Below are positions 1 through 8,177 of a stretch of DNA of 14,564 bases, one piece after another. The stretch spans positions 1 through 14,564 of the forward strand of contig JABANP010000853.1 of the NCBI GenBank assembly GCA_013115135.1. The letters are read 5' to 3'. The position numbers and the translations under genes are program-made. Each line of letters starts with the position of its first letter. Positions within the stretch are counted from its first letter, which is position 1. Below the pieces are notes generated by a model that made no database searches, was not told the origin of the DNA, and worked only from the letters and a program-made list of their open reading frames with translations. This DNA comes from Perkinsus olseni. Lineage: Eukaryota > Perkinsozoa > Perkinsida > Perkinsidae.

Positions 1-272
1 CGTGATCACTTGTTCAGTGTTCCTTTAATTCCACGCCTGGCTGTGGTCGTACTGGGATGAGACGTCTAGAGTCACGGGCGCGCGGCGTATTTCCCTCCAC
101 AGGGCCCGTAAACTCCGTGAACCGGCCCAGGCGGCCCTGGACATTCTTTCTTTCTTCTTACTTTTCTTAGCACCAGAGTGAGGTGCTAAGGAGGTGCAGG
201 ACCTGAGGCGGTAACCTGAACTGCAACGCAAGTGCGCTCGATTACAGGTTGAAAAAGGTTAAAAAGTTTTAC
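1..272. other. non-coding flank, no gene recognised
   Basis: This stretch lies 3' of the transposase-like gene. The short open frames here show no recognisable motif and none starts convincingly. I see no AATAAA polyadenylation signal on the minus strand just after the stop at 273-275, and no terminal inverted repeat matching the region beyond 3339. Confidence 0.5.
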
Positions 273-3248
273 TCATTGCAAGGCAGCTTTCTTCTGTCGA
301 TACCTCTTCTTCCTCTCCTTCTTCTTCTCCGCTCTTTTCCTGATATCATCCTGCAGTATCTCCACGTCGTCAGCGAAAGGGCACCACCAGGACCCGCCCC
401 CGAAGCCCACCCGCCCAATAACATGGTGCCGCTTACCTCCCAGGACCACATTATTCGCGCCCCGATACTGCCCGCAGACCTTGCACACTTGGGGCTCGCC
501 TTTCTTTCGGACTACTCTCTCCAAACCGAACTGCTTCAGTAGAGCATCAGCTCTTCGTTGCCTCTCTTCTAGAGTGTAGTCCTCCACAGTCTTGCAAGGC
601 TCAGGCTTACGCTTGGAGGTAACGCTCTCGACGATCCGCCGGGCCTGCTTCTCGCGGACCTCACTGACACCAGTAGTGATCTTGGCCTCTTCTTCCGTAG
701 TGCTGCCTTTCTTGCGGGAGCGTACCTTTGTAGCAACCGAACGCTTCCGCTTGGACGAAGGTGCTGCAGATTGCAAAGACATCATGTGGGTTTCTGGGAT
801 GGGAATATCGGAGACAGCCATCGGTTGATCTTCATGATGATGAATCCAGGAGTCGTTGACAGTCCGTTGTAGCTCGCTGTCCAATGCGCTTACAACAGCC
901 CTCGACGCACCATCCAGGCAGCCGGAGAGGAGTGGCTCTGCCTGCTCGGCCCTCTTCTTAGCGATAAAATTCTTGACTTCAGTCAAGGTCACTGGGAGAA
1001 GGTCACAGGCAGGTTCTCCCAGTTGCTTGACCTTGGTCCGCTCTATGTCGCAGTGCATATTGTAAATCGCCAGGAGGGTGGCCGGACTATCCCGCGGGCC
1101 CATGGTGCAGAAGATCTCGGTCCAAACTTGTTGCATATCTACATTGAAATCACAGCAAGGCGCGCACGCTATATCACCGCCAAGCATCCTCAGCCGCGGA
1201 GCTTTGCGATCGCGTGAATGCGCCTTGGCCGTCGACGCCAGCAGGGCCTCGTCGGTCAGGGCCTCCTCGCTGGCCATATTCTGTATTTCGCGCCACCATT
1301 CCTCTTCGATAGGTTCATCCTCCGCCTGAGCTTCTATGTCGAAGTTGACGCTCGTGTCTTCAGCCGGTTCGACAGGCTCGGCCTCGAGGCGAATGAACTC
1401 CTCGAACTCAACCTCACCTATCTCATCGATGGCGTTAAGAGGATCCCACAGCGCATTCAAAGGGCCCGTTATATACCGGTCATAGTAATCCCATCCCACC
1501 TGAGGCAAGTCCTCTTCAGGAAGAGGTGGACCGATTGACCAATCCGGGTAGTCATCCCCAGCACCCAGAGCTCGATAATGCTCACACTCTAGGGGGCTCA
1601 TTCCTTCTGGGGGCATCTTCTTCCCAAATCGTCGCAGACGCCGTCTGTTGAAGGTACTGATGAACCAGTGGATTCTAACATTATAAAGGCTCCGGCTCAC
1701 ACCTCGGCTGCCATACATCAGCCTGTCCAAGCACGAATGCGTAGATTCACAATGGCTTGTACCTCGAACCGATTTGAACGTCCTCATGCGGTACTGAGAT
1801 CCATGAAATGACACTTCCGGGCCCTCCACATACGGTAAGATATCGGTGCGATCAGATAGACAATCATTCGCCACATGAGCGAGTTGATGAGAATAGGTAG
1901 CTAACCATTCCCTCGATATTATGGGGTAAGCAACATCGGCAGGACTTGTTGGGTACGGGTCCCGGCCCTGAGCTACGGCAAGGGCCTGCTGCTGGAGATC
2001 TATCTTTCGGTGAGCCGCGACGACCGCGTTCAATCGAGTTTCCAACACTCGAGCCTGAGGTACGATTCGTCGTACATACTGAGTGAGTTCTCGACGGCTT
2101 GGATCGCCTTCAAGATTGAGCTTGTTACGGACGCTGCGGAGCTTCGCTAGATCTGCATCCAGCGGCACCAGTAGGGCGCGGGAGAGATCCCTGAGTAGTT
2201 TTATCCGTCTAGGATGTTCACAGCATGTCACTTTGCCGAGCCGAAGCAACATATGTAACGGGTCTAATTTGACCGACTCGCCACGGTCGGCAAACTTCTC
2301 ACGTGCCGTAATGCTAGAATTGGTAGACTCTCTGCTCGCCACGGCTATCTCACTCTCTTCCCCCTTCTCCGTTCCTCTACGGCGAACCCCGTTACAGCAG
2401 TGGCTATCAAGATATATCAACACGGGCGAAGAATGACCCACGCGGTCATGTCGCTTCCGAACCTCTTCTAAGAGAGGCTTACCATAAGATAGAATCCCAC
2501 TCGTTGGCAATGTGACGATATTGGCGATCAGACCGACGTCTGTCATCGCCGTTAAAGATTGACATCCCTTCTCACCGAAGCGGCCCAGCTTGGCTACTAC
2601 CTTCCGCTGGCAGTCGAGAGCCAGTGATGTAGAGCAGAGTACTGCTGATAGTTCCCGTTTCAAAGCCACCCGGTTCGCCTTGAAGTCTTGCAGCAACATT
2701 TTATACAAATGGCTCTCCCCGGGAACGAAGTGGCTTGGGAACGGAGGGAACGGGGCGACATTCGCCTTGCCCGCCAAGAATCCCGGCAGTCCCTCCGAAG
2801 CCGACAAATACTTCACTTTGTGCTCACGATAGTGGTTCTGCAGTTGGACTTCGACAAATCTTTTCACCGACACTGCCGTCGATCCCAATCGCATCATCCT
2901 AATCAACTGCATATCGCTGCAATTGGACCCAGGTGTGGTAACTGCAGGGAACTTTAACCTGATATCCGGTGGCAACAGCGCCACATAATCAGGGTCATAT
3001 GATGTCCAATAGCGGCCACAGGAAGGCTCGTCACAGCGCAATTGCAAGCCTTGAATTAAATATGGCCATGGGCACGAATAGCAGAGCTTGACCTTCGACT
3101 TGGCGTGGGCACTGATCGAGGCCGAATTGCACGATGGGCATCGCCCTCCTTCGACAGGACAAAAGATGAATAGTTTAAGCTCCTCCGACTGCACCGAGCC
3201 ACCACGACCACGGGACCAACCGATAGATACTCTCTTGAGTGCCACCAA
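273..3248 (-). CDS. DUF6729-like DDE-type transposase-like protein, 5' end unresolved
   Basis: One uninterrupted 991-codon frame. Seen: an N-terminal cysteine cluster (C37, C40, C56, C59, C72, C77), then a stretch with the pattern YDPDYVALLPPDIRLKFPA. A catalytic-core-like region follows with D281 (LIYLDSHCCNG), D329 (VKLDPLHMLLRLG) and E501 (GTSHCESTHSCLDRL). After it come an acidic stretch at about 605-690 and a C-terminal cluster (C922, C925, H941/H942, C956) ending in a Lys/Arg-rich tail. From family knowledge, this order (Cys cluster, 'LPP..A.FPA', 'YLD..CC', 'V.LD..H..R', late Glu) matches transposase-like proteins with a DUF6729 N-terminus, thought to be RNase H-fold DDE enzymes; cut-and-paste activity is inferred. 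Odd: the frame begins at a TTG and stays open to 3338 with no ATG; the first in-frame ATG is at 2912, after the zinc cluster. An upstream exon or lost 5' end is likely. No flanking terminal repeats were found, so a domesticated copy is possible. Confidence 0.72.
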   Translation of the reverse strand: MVALKRVSIGWSRGRGGSVQSEELKLFIFCPVEGGRCPSCNSASISAHAKSKVKLCYSCPWPYLIQGLQLRCDEPSCGRYWTSYDPDYVALLPPDIRLKFPAVTTPGSNCSDMQLIRMMRLGSTAVSVKRFVEVQLQNHYREHKVKYLSASEGLPGFLAGKANVAPFPPFPSHFVPGESHLYKMLLQDFKANRVALKRELSAVLCSTSLALDCQRKVVAKLGRFGEKGCQSLTAMTDVGLIANIVTLPTSGILSYGKPLLEEVRKRHDRVGHSSPVLIYLDSHCCNGVRRRGTEKGEESEIAVASRESTNSSITAREKFADRGESVKLDPLHMLLRLGKVTCCEHPRRIKLLRDLSRALLVPLDADLAKLRSVRNKLNLEGDPSRRELTQYVRRIVPQARVLETRLNAVVAAHRKIDLQQQALAVAQGRDPYPTSPADVAYPIISREWLATYSHQLAHVANDCLSDRTDILPYVEGPEVSFHGSQYRMRTFKSVRGTSHCESTHSCLDRLMYGSRGVSRSLYNVRIHWFISTFNRRRLRRFGKKMPPEGMSPLECEHYRALGAGDDYPDWSIGPPLPEEDLPQVGWDYYDRYITGPLNALWDPLNAIDEIGEVEFEEFIRLEAEPVEPAEDTSVNFDIEAQAEDEPIEEEWWREIQNMASEEALTDEALLASTAKAHSRDRKAPRLRMLGGDIACAPCCDFNVDMQQVWTEIFCTMGPRDSPATLLAIYNMHCDIERTKVKQLGEPACDLLPVTLTEVKNFIAKKRAEQAEPLLSGCLDGASRAVVSALDSELQRTVNDSWIHHHEDQPMAVSDIPIPETHMMSLQSAAPSSKRKRSVATKVRSRKKGSTTEEEAKITTGVSEVREKQARRIVESVTSKRKPEPCKTVEDYTLEERQRRADALLKQFGLERVVRKKGEPQVCKVCGQYRGANNVVLGGKRHHVIGRVGFGGGSWWCPFADDVEILQDDIRKRAEKKKERKKRYRQKKAALQ

Positions 3249-3338
3249 GCTGAGGGCATACCGTGAGAAGTCCTTGTCGCAACTTAGGTACCCAGGTAAA
3301 TGCCTCTCAACCTGACTAGGTTCGTTCGCGATACTTGA

Positions 3339-4251
3339 TCAGTATCACGCCCGCGGTGGACCCACCGGAGACTCGCCTCCGTCGGCTTTTTTGGACTGAC
3401 ACGCGGCTGTTGAGGCGTCCGTAGGAAACCTTCGAGACCAGCAGAAATCAATCGTCTAATCCCCACCCCCAGTGTGCACCCCCGTTTTACATCTCCGTTG
3501 GGTCTCTAGTAGCGCTGTCCTCGCATGCAACGTTAGAACAGGAACTTGATAACTTGGAATGACCCTCGCAACTGACAAAGCTATGGATGCCATTTCTAAA
3601 TTCTAACCTTTAATACCCTTGTGCTTCATTTGTGTTGGGTTTAACGTTCTGGTTCTCATTGATGTCTTCGGAGACGCTGCGCTCCGGTTTGGGATGGGAT
3701 CTAAAGGCACGGCGGAATTTGCTCCCACTTCGGACACTTTTCCACGAGCCACGTATAGATACGGGAATAGCTGTATCAGGAACGGATCATGTGCGCCCCT
3801 GTGACTACCTTTCCGTTACGTGTTCAGATTCCTGCGTCTCACTTGTAGTAGCTTCATTTGGCCTCATTCTGATGAGGAAACCCAGTTGTTTCACAGCATT
3901 CGAAGTGGGTATGTTCGAACTCACCTTCTAACAGGCTTGTGGAATGAGCAACGGCACGGTATGAGCCCACCAAAGACATCTAGAGCCGCCCGACATTCCA
4001 TGGGTACCACTTGGCGTCCTTTGTACGGACACGCATACACATCTTTCAATCGTCTCGCATTGGCCGACCGAGCCGGAGGCGCCTCTCCTCGCCCTAACGT
4101 GCCACTTCTGCCTGCCAGCCCACGCAGAATCTCATCCCATTGTTTGGCTGTACGGCCGTCTTTAGGCATACTGATGTAATGTGCAAGAGTGAAATGGGCA
4201 AACTGAAGAAACTCGTTCCTATCGTAAGCGAAGACGGATTAAAGCAGGAGA
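3339..4251. other. intergenic, no gene supported
   Basis: The region upstream of the transposase-like gene contains a minus-strand in-frame stop at 3339-3341 that limits that gene's visible frame. It also has a small GC-rich hairpin candidate (CGGAG...CTCCG near 3367-3382) followed by a T6 run. Short open frames on both strands, including 3921-4169 on the minus strand with a genuine ATG, show no domain that I recognise. Part of this stretch could be the upstream exon or promoter of the minus-strand gene, but no splice site can be assigned with confidence. Confidence 0.4.
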
Positions 4252-4430
4252 GCAGGAGGAAGAAGGGAAGAAAGGAGAGAAGAGGGAGAGGTGAACTTTC
4301 TCTCTCTTCCCTTCCCCTCTTCTCTCCTTTCTTCCTTTCTTCTCTCTTTTCTTCCCTTCCTTTCCCCCCTTCCTTTTCTCCTCCTCCCTCTCTTCTCCCG
4401 CTTTCTTTTCCCCCCTCTTTTCAGTCGCTT
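4252..4430. repeat. purine-then-pyrimidine low-complexity tract with inverted repeat
   Basis: A purine-only run (about 4252-4291) flips into a long pyrimidine run (about 4295-4430). Within it, 4266-4286 and 4315-4335 are perfect reverse complements over 21 bp with a 28-nt loop. Open frames across this tract are compositional artefacts rich in Lys/Glu/Arg on one strand and Ser/Pro/Phe on the other. Confidence 0.85.
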
Positions 4431-4432
4431 TT

Positions 4433-4508
4433 GCCCCCAACCTAGCTCAGTTGGGAGAGCGCCAGACTGAAGATCTGGAGGTCCTCAGTTCGATCCTGGG
4501 TCTGGGCA
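4433..4508 (+). tRNA. tRNA-Phe(GAA)-like, probably a pseudogene
   Basis: The D arm (GCTC...GAGC, 4445-4460), the anticodon arm (five perfect pairs, 4462-4478, loop CTGAAGA giving anticodon GAA at 4469-4471) and the T arm (CTCAG TTCGATC CTGGG, 4484-4500) are all well formed. The acceptor stem is not: the seven bases before position 8 (CCCAACC) pair poorly with TCTGGGC at 4501-4507. Only an upstream GCCC at 4433-4436 can pair with GGGC, and that leaves three extra bases. The 5' end directly abuts the pyrimidine tract, which may have invaded the acceptor. There is no clear T4 terminator immediately downstream. It may be a pseudogene or the head of a tRNA-derived SINE. Confidence 0.65.
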
Positions 4509-4604
4509 TACTTTAAGATGCTTTCGGCATCCCCGTAGAACTGTGAAACCGCTCCGTGCTCGGTCTGGGCGGGATCCAGTTGGACTGCGGGCCTGAGGCT
4601 CCAA

Positions 4605-4645
4605 TCGAGCGAGGAATCGAACCCCAGGTGCCCTCGATTTCACGT
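4605..4645 (-). repeat. tRNA-like B-box relic
   Basis: The minus strand reads a perfect B-box consensus GGTTCGATTCC flanked by short G/C complementarity typical of a T arm. No D or anticodon arm can be drawn around it, so this is a fragment of a tRNA or tRNA-derived SINE at most. Confidence 0.35.
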
Positions 4646-4773
4646 TGAGAAACTCCACCAAAATATGAACATTGGCGACTCGCCATCTAAGTTTGACTCT
4701 GTTTGTCACCAGTGGTAAGGCGAGTAACGCTATATTCAACTGTAACTCTCATACGCGTTTACTTCCGCACGCT

Positions 4774-4815
4774 TCGCGCCACGGGGTGGCGCAGCGCGAT
4801 TCGAGCCCTATTGGC
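4774..4815 (+). repeat. tRNA-like relic with hairpin
   Basis: GCGCCAC and GTGGCGC form a perfect 7-bp stem with a 3-nt loop, followed by a B-box-like GATTCGAGCCC. The arrangement recalls a decayed tRNA-like sequence but cannot be folded into a full cloverleaf. Confidence 0.3.
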
Positions 4816-4858
4816 ACTAGATATTCTACTCGGCATATAACGGGAAATTTTTCATGCA

Positions 4859-4954
4859 CCCCCCTCCCCCCTTCCAATGTTGAACCACTTTCGATGACAT
4901 CTCGTGGGGGGTTGGCTGCGCTAACATTCAACATTGTATGGGGGGACGGGGGGG
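4859..4954. repeat. imperfect inverted repeat with C/G homopolymer arms
   Basis: The left arm (4859-4884) is C6-T-C6 followed by TTCC and AATGTTGAA. The right arm (4927-4954) is TTCAACATT, then GTAT, G6-AC-G7. The AATGTTGAA/TTCAACATT core is perfect and the C/G runs pair with one small indel. About 42 nt separate the arms. No target duplication was identified outside them. Confidence 0.7.
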
Positions 4955-5030
4955 CGAGCTAGCACCAGGAGACAAGTACAAGAATACTGCCGCTTCCGGC
5001 CCTCCCAGAGCTTTATAATATTGTCAGGTT

Positions 5031-5104
5031 GGTCGTTTAGCTCAGTCGGTTAGAGCATCGTGCTAATAACGCGAGGGTCGCAGGTTCGAGCCCTGCATCG
5101 ACCA
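5031..5104 (+). tRNA. tRNA-Ile (anticodon AAU)
   Basis: A full 74-nt cloverleaf. The acceptor GGTCGTT pairs with ATCGACC (5097-5103) with one T-T mismatch, and the discriminator A is at 5104. The D arm is GCTC...GAGC. The anticodon stem TCGTG/CGCGA has five pairs including one G-T, and the loop CTAATAA gives anticodon AAT. The T arm GCAGG TTCGAGC CCTGC is perfect. CCA is not encoded, as expected for a eukaryote. A34 would be modified to inosine to decode AUU/AUC/AUA. No immediate T4 terminator follows, so transcription would have to end further downstream, or this is a recently dispersed copy. The structure is intact enough to call a real gene. Confidence 0.85.
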
Positions 5105-6487
5105 TTGACATCTTGCTCTGACTGGGGCGACCTCCGAAGCGTCAACCAGTCGTATTAGACTAATACTATTAGTTGTGCGCCAGAAGCCTCTCATGCCTTC
5201 TAACGTTGAGCCGCTATTGTAGAGTTAGCTCGGCGCTTGACGACAAGATGCTGCCGATGCAGCGTTCACCAGCTATCGGCTATCCCGTTACCACCAGATC
5301 CCCAATTAATGAGATAAAACGGTGAACACGGGGGATTGGGAGGAGGGTCCGAACACGAGACCCGAATACAGTGATGCTCTGTCCGATCACTGAAATCCTG
5401 AGCTCGTGTGGACCAAGCATGCAACCTGGCTATGAACGACTAGTGATCGAAGCCAGGTGTCATGCTCTCCCCGTATTCTGGTAAAAAATTGGCTGGGCAT
5501 CAGACGGCTGCCTACATCGCATCGTCCTCATTACGTAGGGTCGTAGCTTAGCTGTTCGATTGACGTCCGCGCCCCTGGAGATGTTGTGCAGGCTGTTCCC
5601 CGTAAGAGGTTTTACCCGCATCGAACCCTACGGGTTCAACTGAGAACAATCGGTAGCGGGTTCCTACTATTGCGATGCGCGGCTTTGGCGCACTACGTAG
5701 CGCATACAGCCTGTATGATACAGGACGCGGAATTTGAAGAGACACTTTCGAGTCACCGGCACAACTCTTTATCTAGAGCTCATATGGACCCAGAATTGTG
5801 AGCTCTCCTAACATTTTTATATTCTTTGAACATGTCACGGATCGAATTGTCGAACAAAAAATTTTTGGCGCATTTCCCAGCCCGAGGCGCTCATTGTCAA
5901 TCGTGTAAATATGATATAGCTTATCTTGCATCGTTCTGAAATCATGCTGTCAACGACGTGTCGCCATCAAGGACGTCAGACCTAGCGAGGGCTCGTCTAT
6001 CCGGTAGCATCTGGTGCGAGGTAGACGTGCGGTTACCGCACTGCGGTACTCACAGTGCGAGTCTTAGCCAAGCTAGCATTACCTAGCGCAAGTAAAGCAG
6101 TGTAGTTTACGTGCAGACAGTTATGGAGTCTAGCTAGCCCGGAACGGGCGTTCGACTAAAAGCTAATGAACATCGTCGAAAAGAGCCCTAACAACCAAGC
6201 CAATCACATCGTTGGACGCAGAAGGAAGCTGCATATCGTGCCCCCAGGAGAGTTTCACAGTCGAGCTAGCAGCGGATATGGTTGCTTTGCAGGAGAACGC
6301 AAGCGCCCATAATATTGTAGTTTTTGCTATGAAACTCTGATCACGGCTGGCCGTAAGTGGGGCTGAAGTGGGATTTAATGCAGACAGAATTTGACTTCAC
6401 CATCGTGTTACCCATAGTCCAGTGAGTAACTCCATGCGTTTCCCTGCGTTTGTAGTCACTAGAATCGAAAAATATCGGCACTTCAAG
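5105..6487. other. intergenic, no gene; several short inverted repeats
   Basis: No open frame here has a recognisable domain. Structures seen are an imperfect inverted repeat at 5416-5466, a hyphenated palindrome CCTGTAT-G-ATACAGG at 5710-5724, and a 15-nt hyphenated palindrome GTGCGGT-T-ACCGCAC at 6027-6041. Composition is mixed with no homopolymer bias. Confidence 0.5.
5416..5466. repeat. 16-bp imperfect inverted repeat
   Basis: AGCATGCAACCTGGCT (5416-5431) and AGCCAGGTGTCATGCT (5451-5466) are reverse complements at 14 of 16 positions, with a 19-nt loop. No protein or RNA context explains it. Confidence 0.6.
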
Positions 6488-6545
6488 TTCTGCGCAAAAA
6501 TACTGCGCAGAATGGGGGTCGCAGGTTCGATTCCCAGCACTTACA
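6488..6545 (+). repeat. tRNA-like relic: 9-bp hairpin plus B box
   Basis: TTCTGCGCA and TGCGCAGAA form a perfect 9-bp stem with a 7-nt loop (AAAATAC). Eight bases later comes GCAGGTTCGATTCCCAGCAC, which contains a B-box consensus. The stem-loop sits where an anticodon arm would be, but the loop lacks T33 and the T stem does not pair properly. It is probably the remains of a tRNA-derived SINE. Confidence 0.4.
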
Positions 6546-6748
6546 TTTTATGATAAGTCTACTATACAGTCGAGAAACTCGTTGAAAATACAACCCATCT
6601 GCTACGTAGTGATCGCAAACGCACCCAAAAAAATTCTCGGAACTTGGGTTGGCACATGAGGTCTGAAATAGCACCGCCAGCCGAACGTTGGACCCCAACC
6701 AAGGATTCCCCAGGCTAGCAGCCGTGAGTGCTGCAAGTCACGACCCAC

Positions 6749-7363
6749 ATGGCTAGCCAAGTTAAAGACTCACTCACTGCCATCGCTTTATCCGCTACCA
6801 TGAAGTTCCTAGAGATACCGGAAGAGGTTGCTAATGTTGCTGAGCCTCGTCACCTCAAGAATCTCTACCGTGTATGCCGTTTATGTTACACAAGGACAAG
6901 TGCTACTGGTGGGAATACAACTCCGCCTCCTGGAGAGAAAAATTGTGGGAGAGCCGCTACCTTCTACGGCATTGACCTGAAGCGCGAAGTCACGAATTTG
7001 GCGCTTCCTAAGGTCTTATGTGCAGGCTGTACGCGACGACTGGCACGCTTCGAGAAAGACCCCGGTTCCTTCGAATCATGGAAAGAGAGCGGAAGATTCT
7101 ACGTCGACGCTCTGCAGTTAGATTCCGATGTGGTAGTGACTCGTACTGACCCTTGCTCCACGGAGGTCCCTTGTAGAGTGTGTGTCATCGTTGCCAACCG
7201 GAAGCCCAATTTCCTCCAAGCGCAGCACTCTAATGCACCGAAGAAAGGGAGACCCTTGGAACAGTCTCCACCTAAAGCTATGTGTTCCAAGTGTGGGCAG
7301 CCCATCGCTGATCATGATGATGCATTCTGTGCAATGGTCAATGAAGAATCCTTGTCGGGCTAA
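6749..7363 (+). pseudogene. zinc-cluster protein, N-terminal part, frame lost near 7350
   Basis: The ATG at 6749 is the first in frame (the frame opens earlier at a GTG, 6728). The frame encodes 204 residues with regular cysteine pairs: C43-x2-C46, C66, C91-x2-C94, C136, C142-x2-C145, C179-x2-C182, H189 and C194, plus a basic KKGRP segment before the last cluster. From family knowledge, this pattern (CRLC..., GID, C-x2-C; then CxVC with a KKGRP tail; then CxKC...C) recalls the N-terminal zinc region of RAG1 and of RAG1-N-terminus-like proteins of invertebrates and fish. That assignment is by pattern only. Coding quality continues in frame 3 after about 7345, so the TAA at 7361-7363 looks like the result of a one-base gain (or two-base loss), unless a tiny intron lies here. 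The downstream part is cut by the retrotransposon at 7798. Confidence 0.55.
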
Positions 7364-7797
7364 AGAAGCCGGTCGTAAGTTCGCCAGAAGAACGGAGGCC
7401 AGGGGTTTCACGGAACAGCTGGTCCAGGAGCATCTGCGGGACTCGTTTACATCAGGAACGGGCGGCTCCGAGAGCTCCAAGACTCCCATGCGTACAGGTG
7501 TTAAGCTGGATGGTCACCGTTACCTTGGTATCACACCTGCTCGCTATGATGGGAAGGCTGGGACTGGTACATGTCTCTCTACCGAAGCTGCTAGAGACCT
7601 CCTGAGACTTGGTCATCTTGGCCTTGGAAAGGATAGTGCACGGGAGCTGTGCACTATACTGGGCCGCGAAGGTATTCGTTATCCCATTATCATGACAATA
7701 AGCGGAGGATCCATCTGGTGGGAAGGCTTCCTGCCAAACTTGCCAGGGAAGCTGGGACCTGCCAGAGCGTCCTTTTCACTCTGTGGTTTCGTAGTCC
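7345..7797 (+). pseudogene. continuation of the zinc-cluster gene, truncated by LTR insertion
   Basis: This frame-3 segment directly continues the preceding gene fragment. It contains CLSTEAARDLLRLGHLGLGK and further helical sequence, reminiscent of the 'LS.....L....LS' helical segment that follows the zinc region in RAG1-N-terminus-like proteins (pattern-level inference). The frame runs across 7797 into the 3' LTR and stops at 7863-7865, so its last ~22 codons are LTR-derived, not native. Joining the flanks across the insertion (one GTCC copy) the frame would hit a TAG after about 13 more codons, so the gene may already have been decayed before the insertion. Confidence 0.5.
7794..7797. repeat. 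target site duplication GTCC, left copy
   Basis: GTCC directly precedes the left LTR and recurs directly after the right LTR at 14091-14094. A fifth base does not match (A on the left, C on the right), so the duplication is 4 bp. It is slightly short for BEL/Pao (usually 5) but within the range seen. Confidence 0.8.
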
Positions 7798-8152
7798 TGT
7801 TGGTCAGGATGGGTCTGGGCCCCAGTAGCGGTGCTTTGCTTAGACGATTCGTCAGTCATGACTAGACAACTCAACAGTGGTAGGTATTCGGAGAGATAGA
7901 ACAAAGATAACAAGGATAACTCTGGGCCAGCTACAATCTTATCGATTAGCTACACAGCTTAAGGGGACAGTCAGTCACAACAACGATGCTGGGTAAATAT
8001 TGAATGACCAGGGACTGAACCCACAACCTTTAGCTTATCAGCCTGACATATTAACCTCTCGGCTAGTCCTTCCATACTAAATAGGAGAGTCGACACTGCT
8101 GCCTGTGATAGTAGGTCAGGTCATAGGGCGCGCGCGACTGGCAAAGTTATCA
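7798..8152 (-). repeat. 3' LTR
   Basis: 355 bp, TGTTGG...TTATCA on the plus strand. It is identical to the right copy except for A at 8032. Like its partner it carries the first 20 Gag codons (ATG on the minus strand at 7857-7859) and a tRNA-like module with A and B boxes (about 8005-8074). It lies 25 bp downstream of the pol stop at 8178. Confidence 0.95.
8005..8074 (-). promoter_or_regulatory. tRNA-like module inside the LTR (left copy)
   Basis: The minus strand has an A-box-like TAGCCGAGAGG and a B-box-like GGTTCAGTCCC separated by 33 bp, the spacing of a tRNA gene's internal Pol III promoter. The same module is in the right LTR at about 13943-14012. The single LTR difference falls in its would-be anticodon stem. 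The cloverleaf is poor, so it is a promoter-like relic and not a functional tRNA. Confidence 0.4.
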
Positions 8153-8161
8153 CGCCCCCCC
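8153..8161 (-). other. putative polypurine tract (plus-strand primer)
   Basis: On the minus strand a run of seven G followed by CG abuts the TGATAAC start of the 3' LTR, the expected place for the plus-strand primer. It is short, G-only and interrupted by one C next to the LTR, so it is an unusual polypurine tract. Confidence 0.55.
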
Positions 8162-8177
8162 AAGGAGGCAAGCGCCT

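Noticed and set aside
273..3248. Classification of the transposase-like gene as a KDZ (Kyakuja-Dileera-Zisupton) transposase
   Set aside because: The CxC arrangement and the typical KDZ catalytic motifs (such as the YD.ACQ-type segment) are not seen. The order of motifs fits the DUF6729-type family better.
1..3700. Terminal inverted repeats flanking the transposase-like gene
   Set aside because: Comparison by eye of 1-272 with the sequence beyond 3339 gave no convincing match.
3921..4169. 82-codon minus-strand open frame with a genuine ATG
   Set aside because: No recognisable motif or domain, and no splice or regulatory context; it is short enough to occur by chance.
4219..4445. Lys/Glu-rich and Ser/Pro/Phe-rich open frames on either strand
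   Set aside because: They are translations of the purine/pyrimidine low-complexity tract.
6483..6698. 71-codon minus-strand open frame containing a WESNLRPP-like string
   Set aside because: That string is the typical translation of a reversed B box, so the frame is a by-product of a tRNA-like relic.
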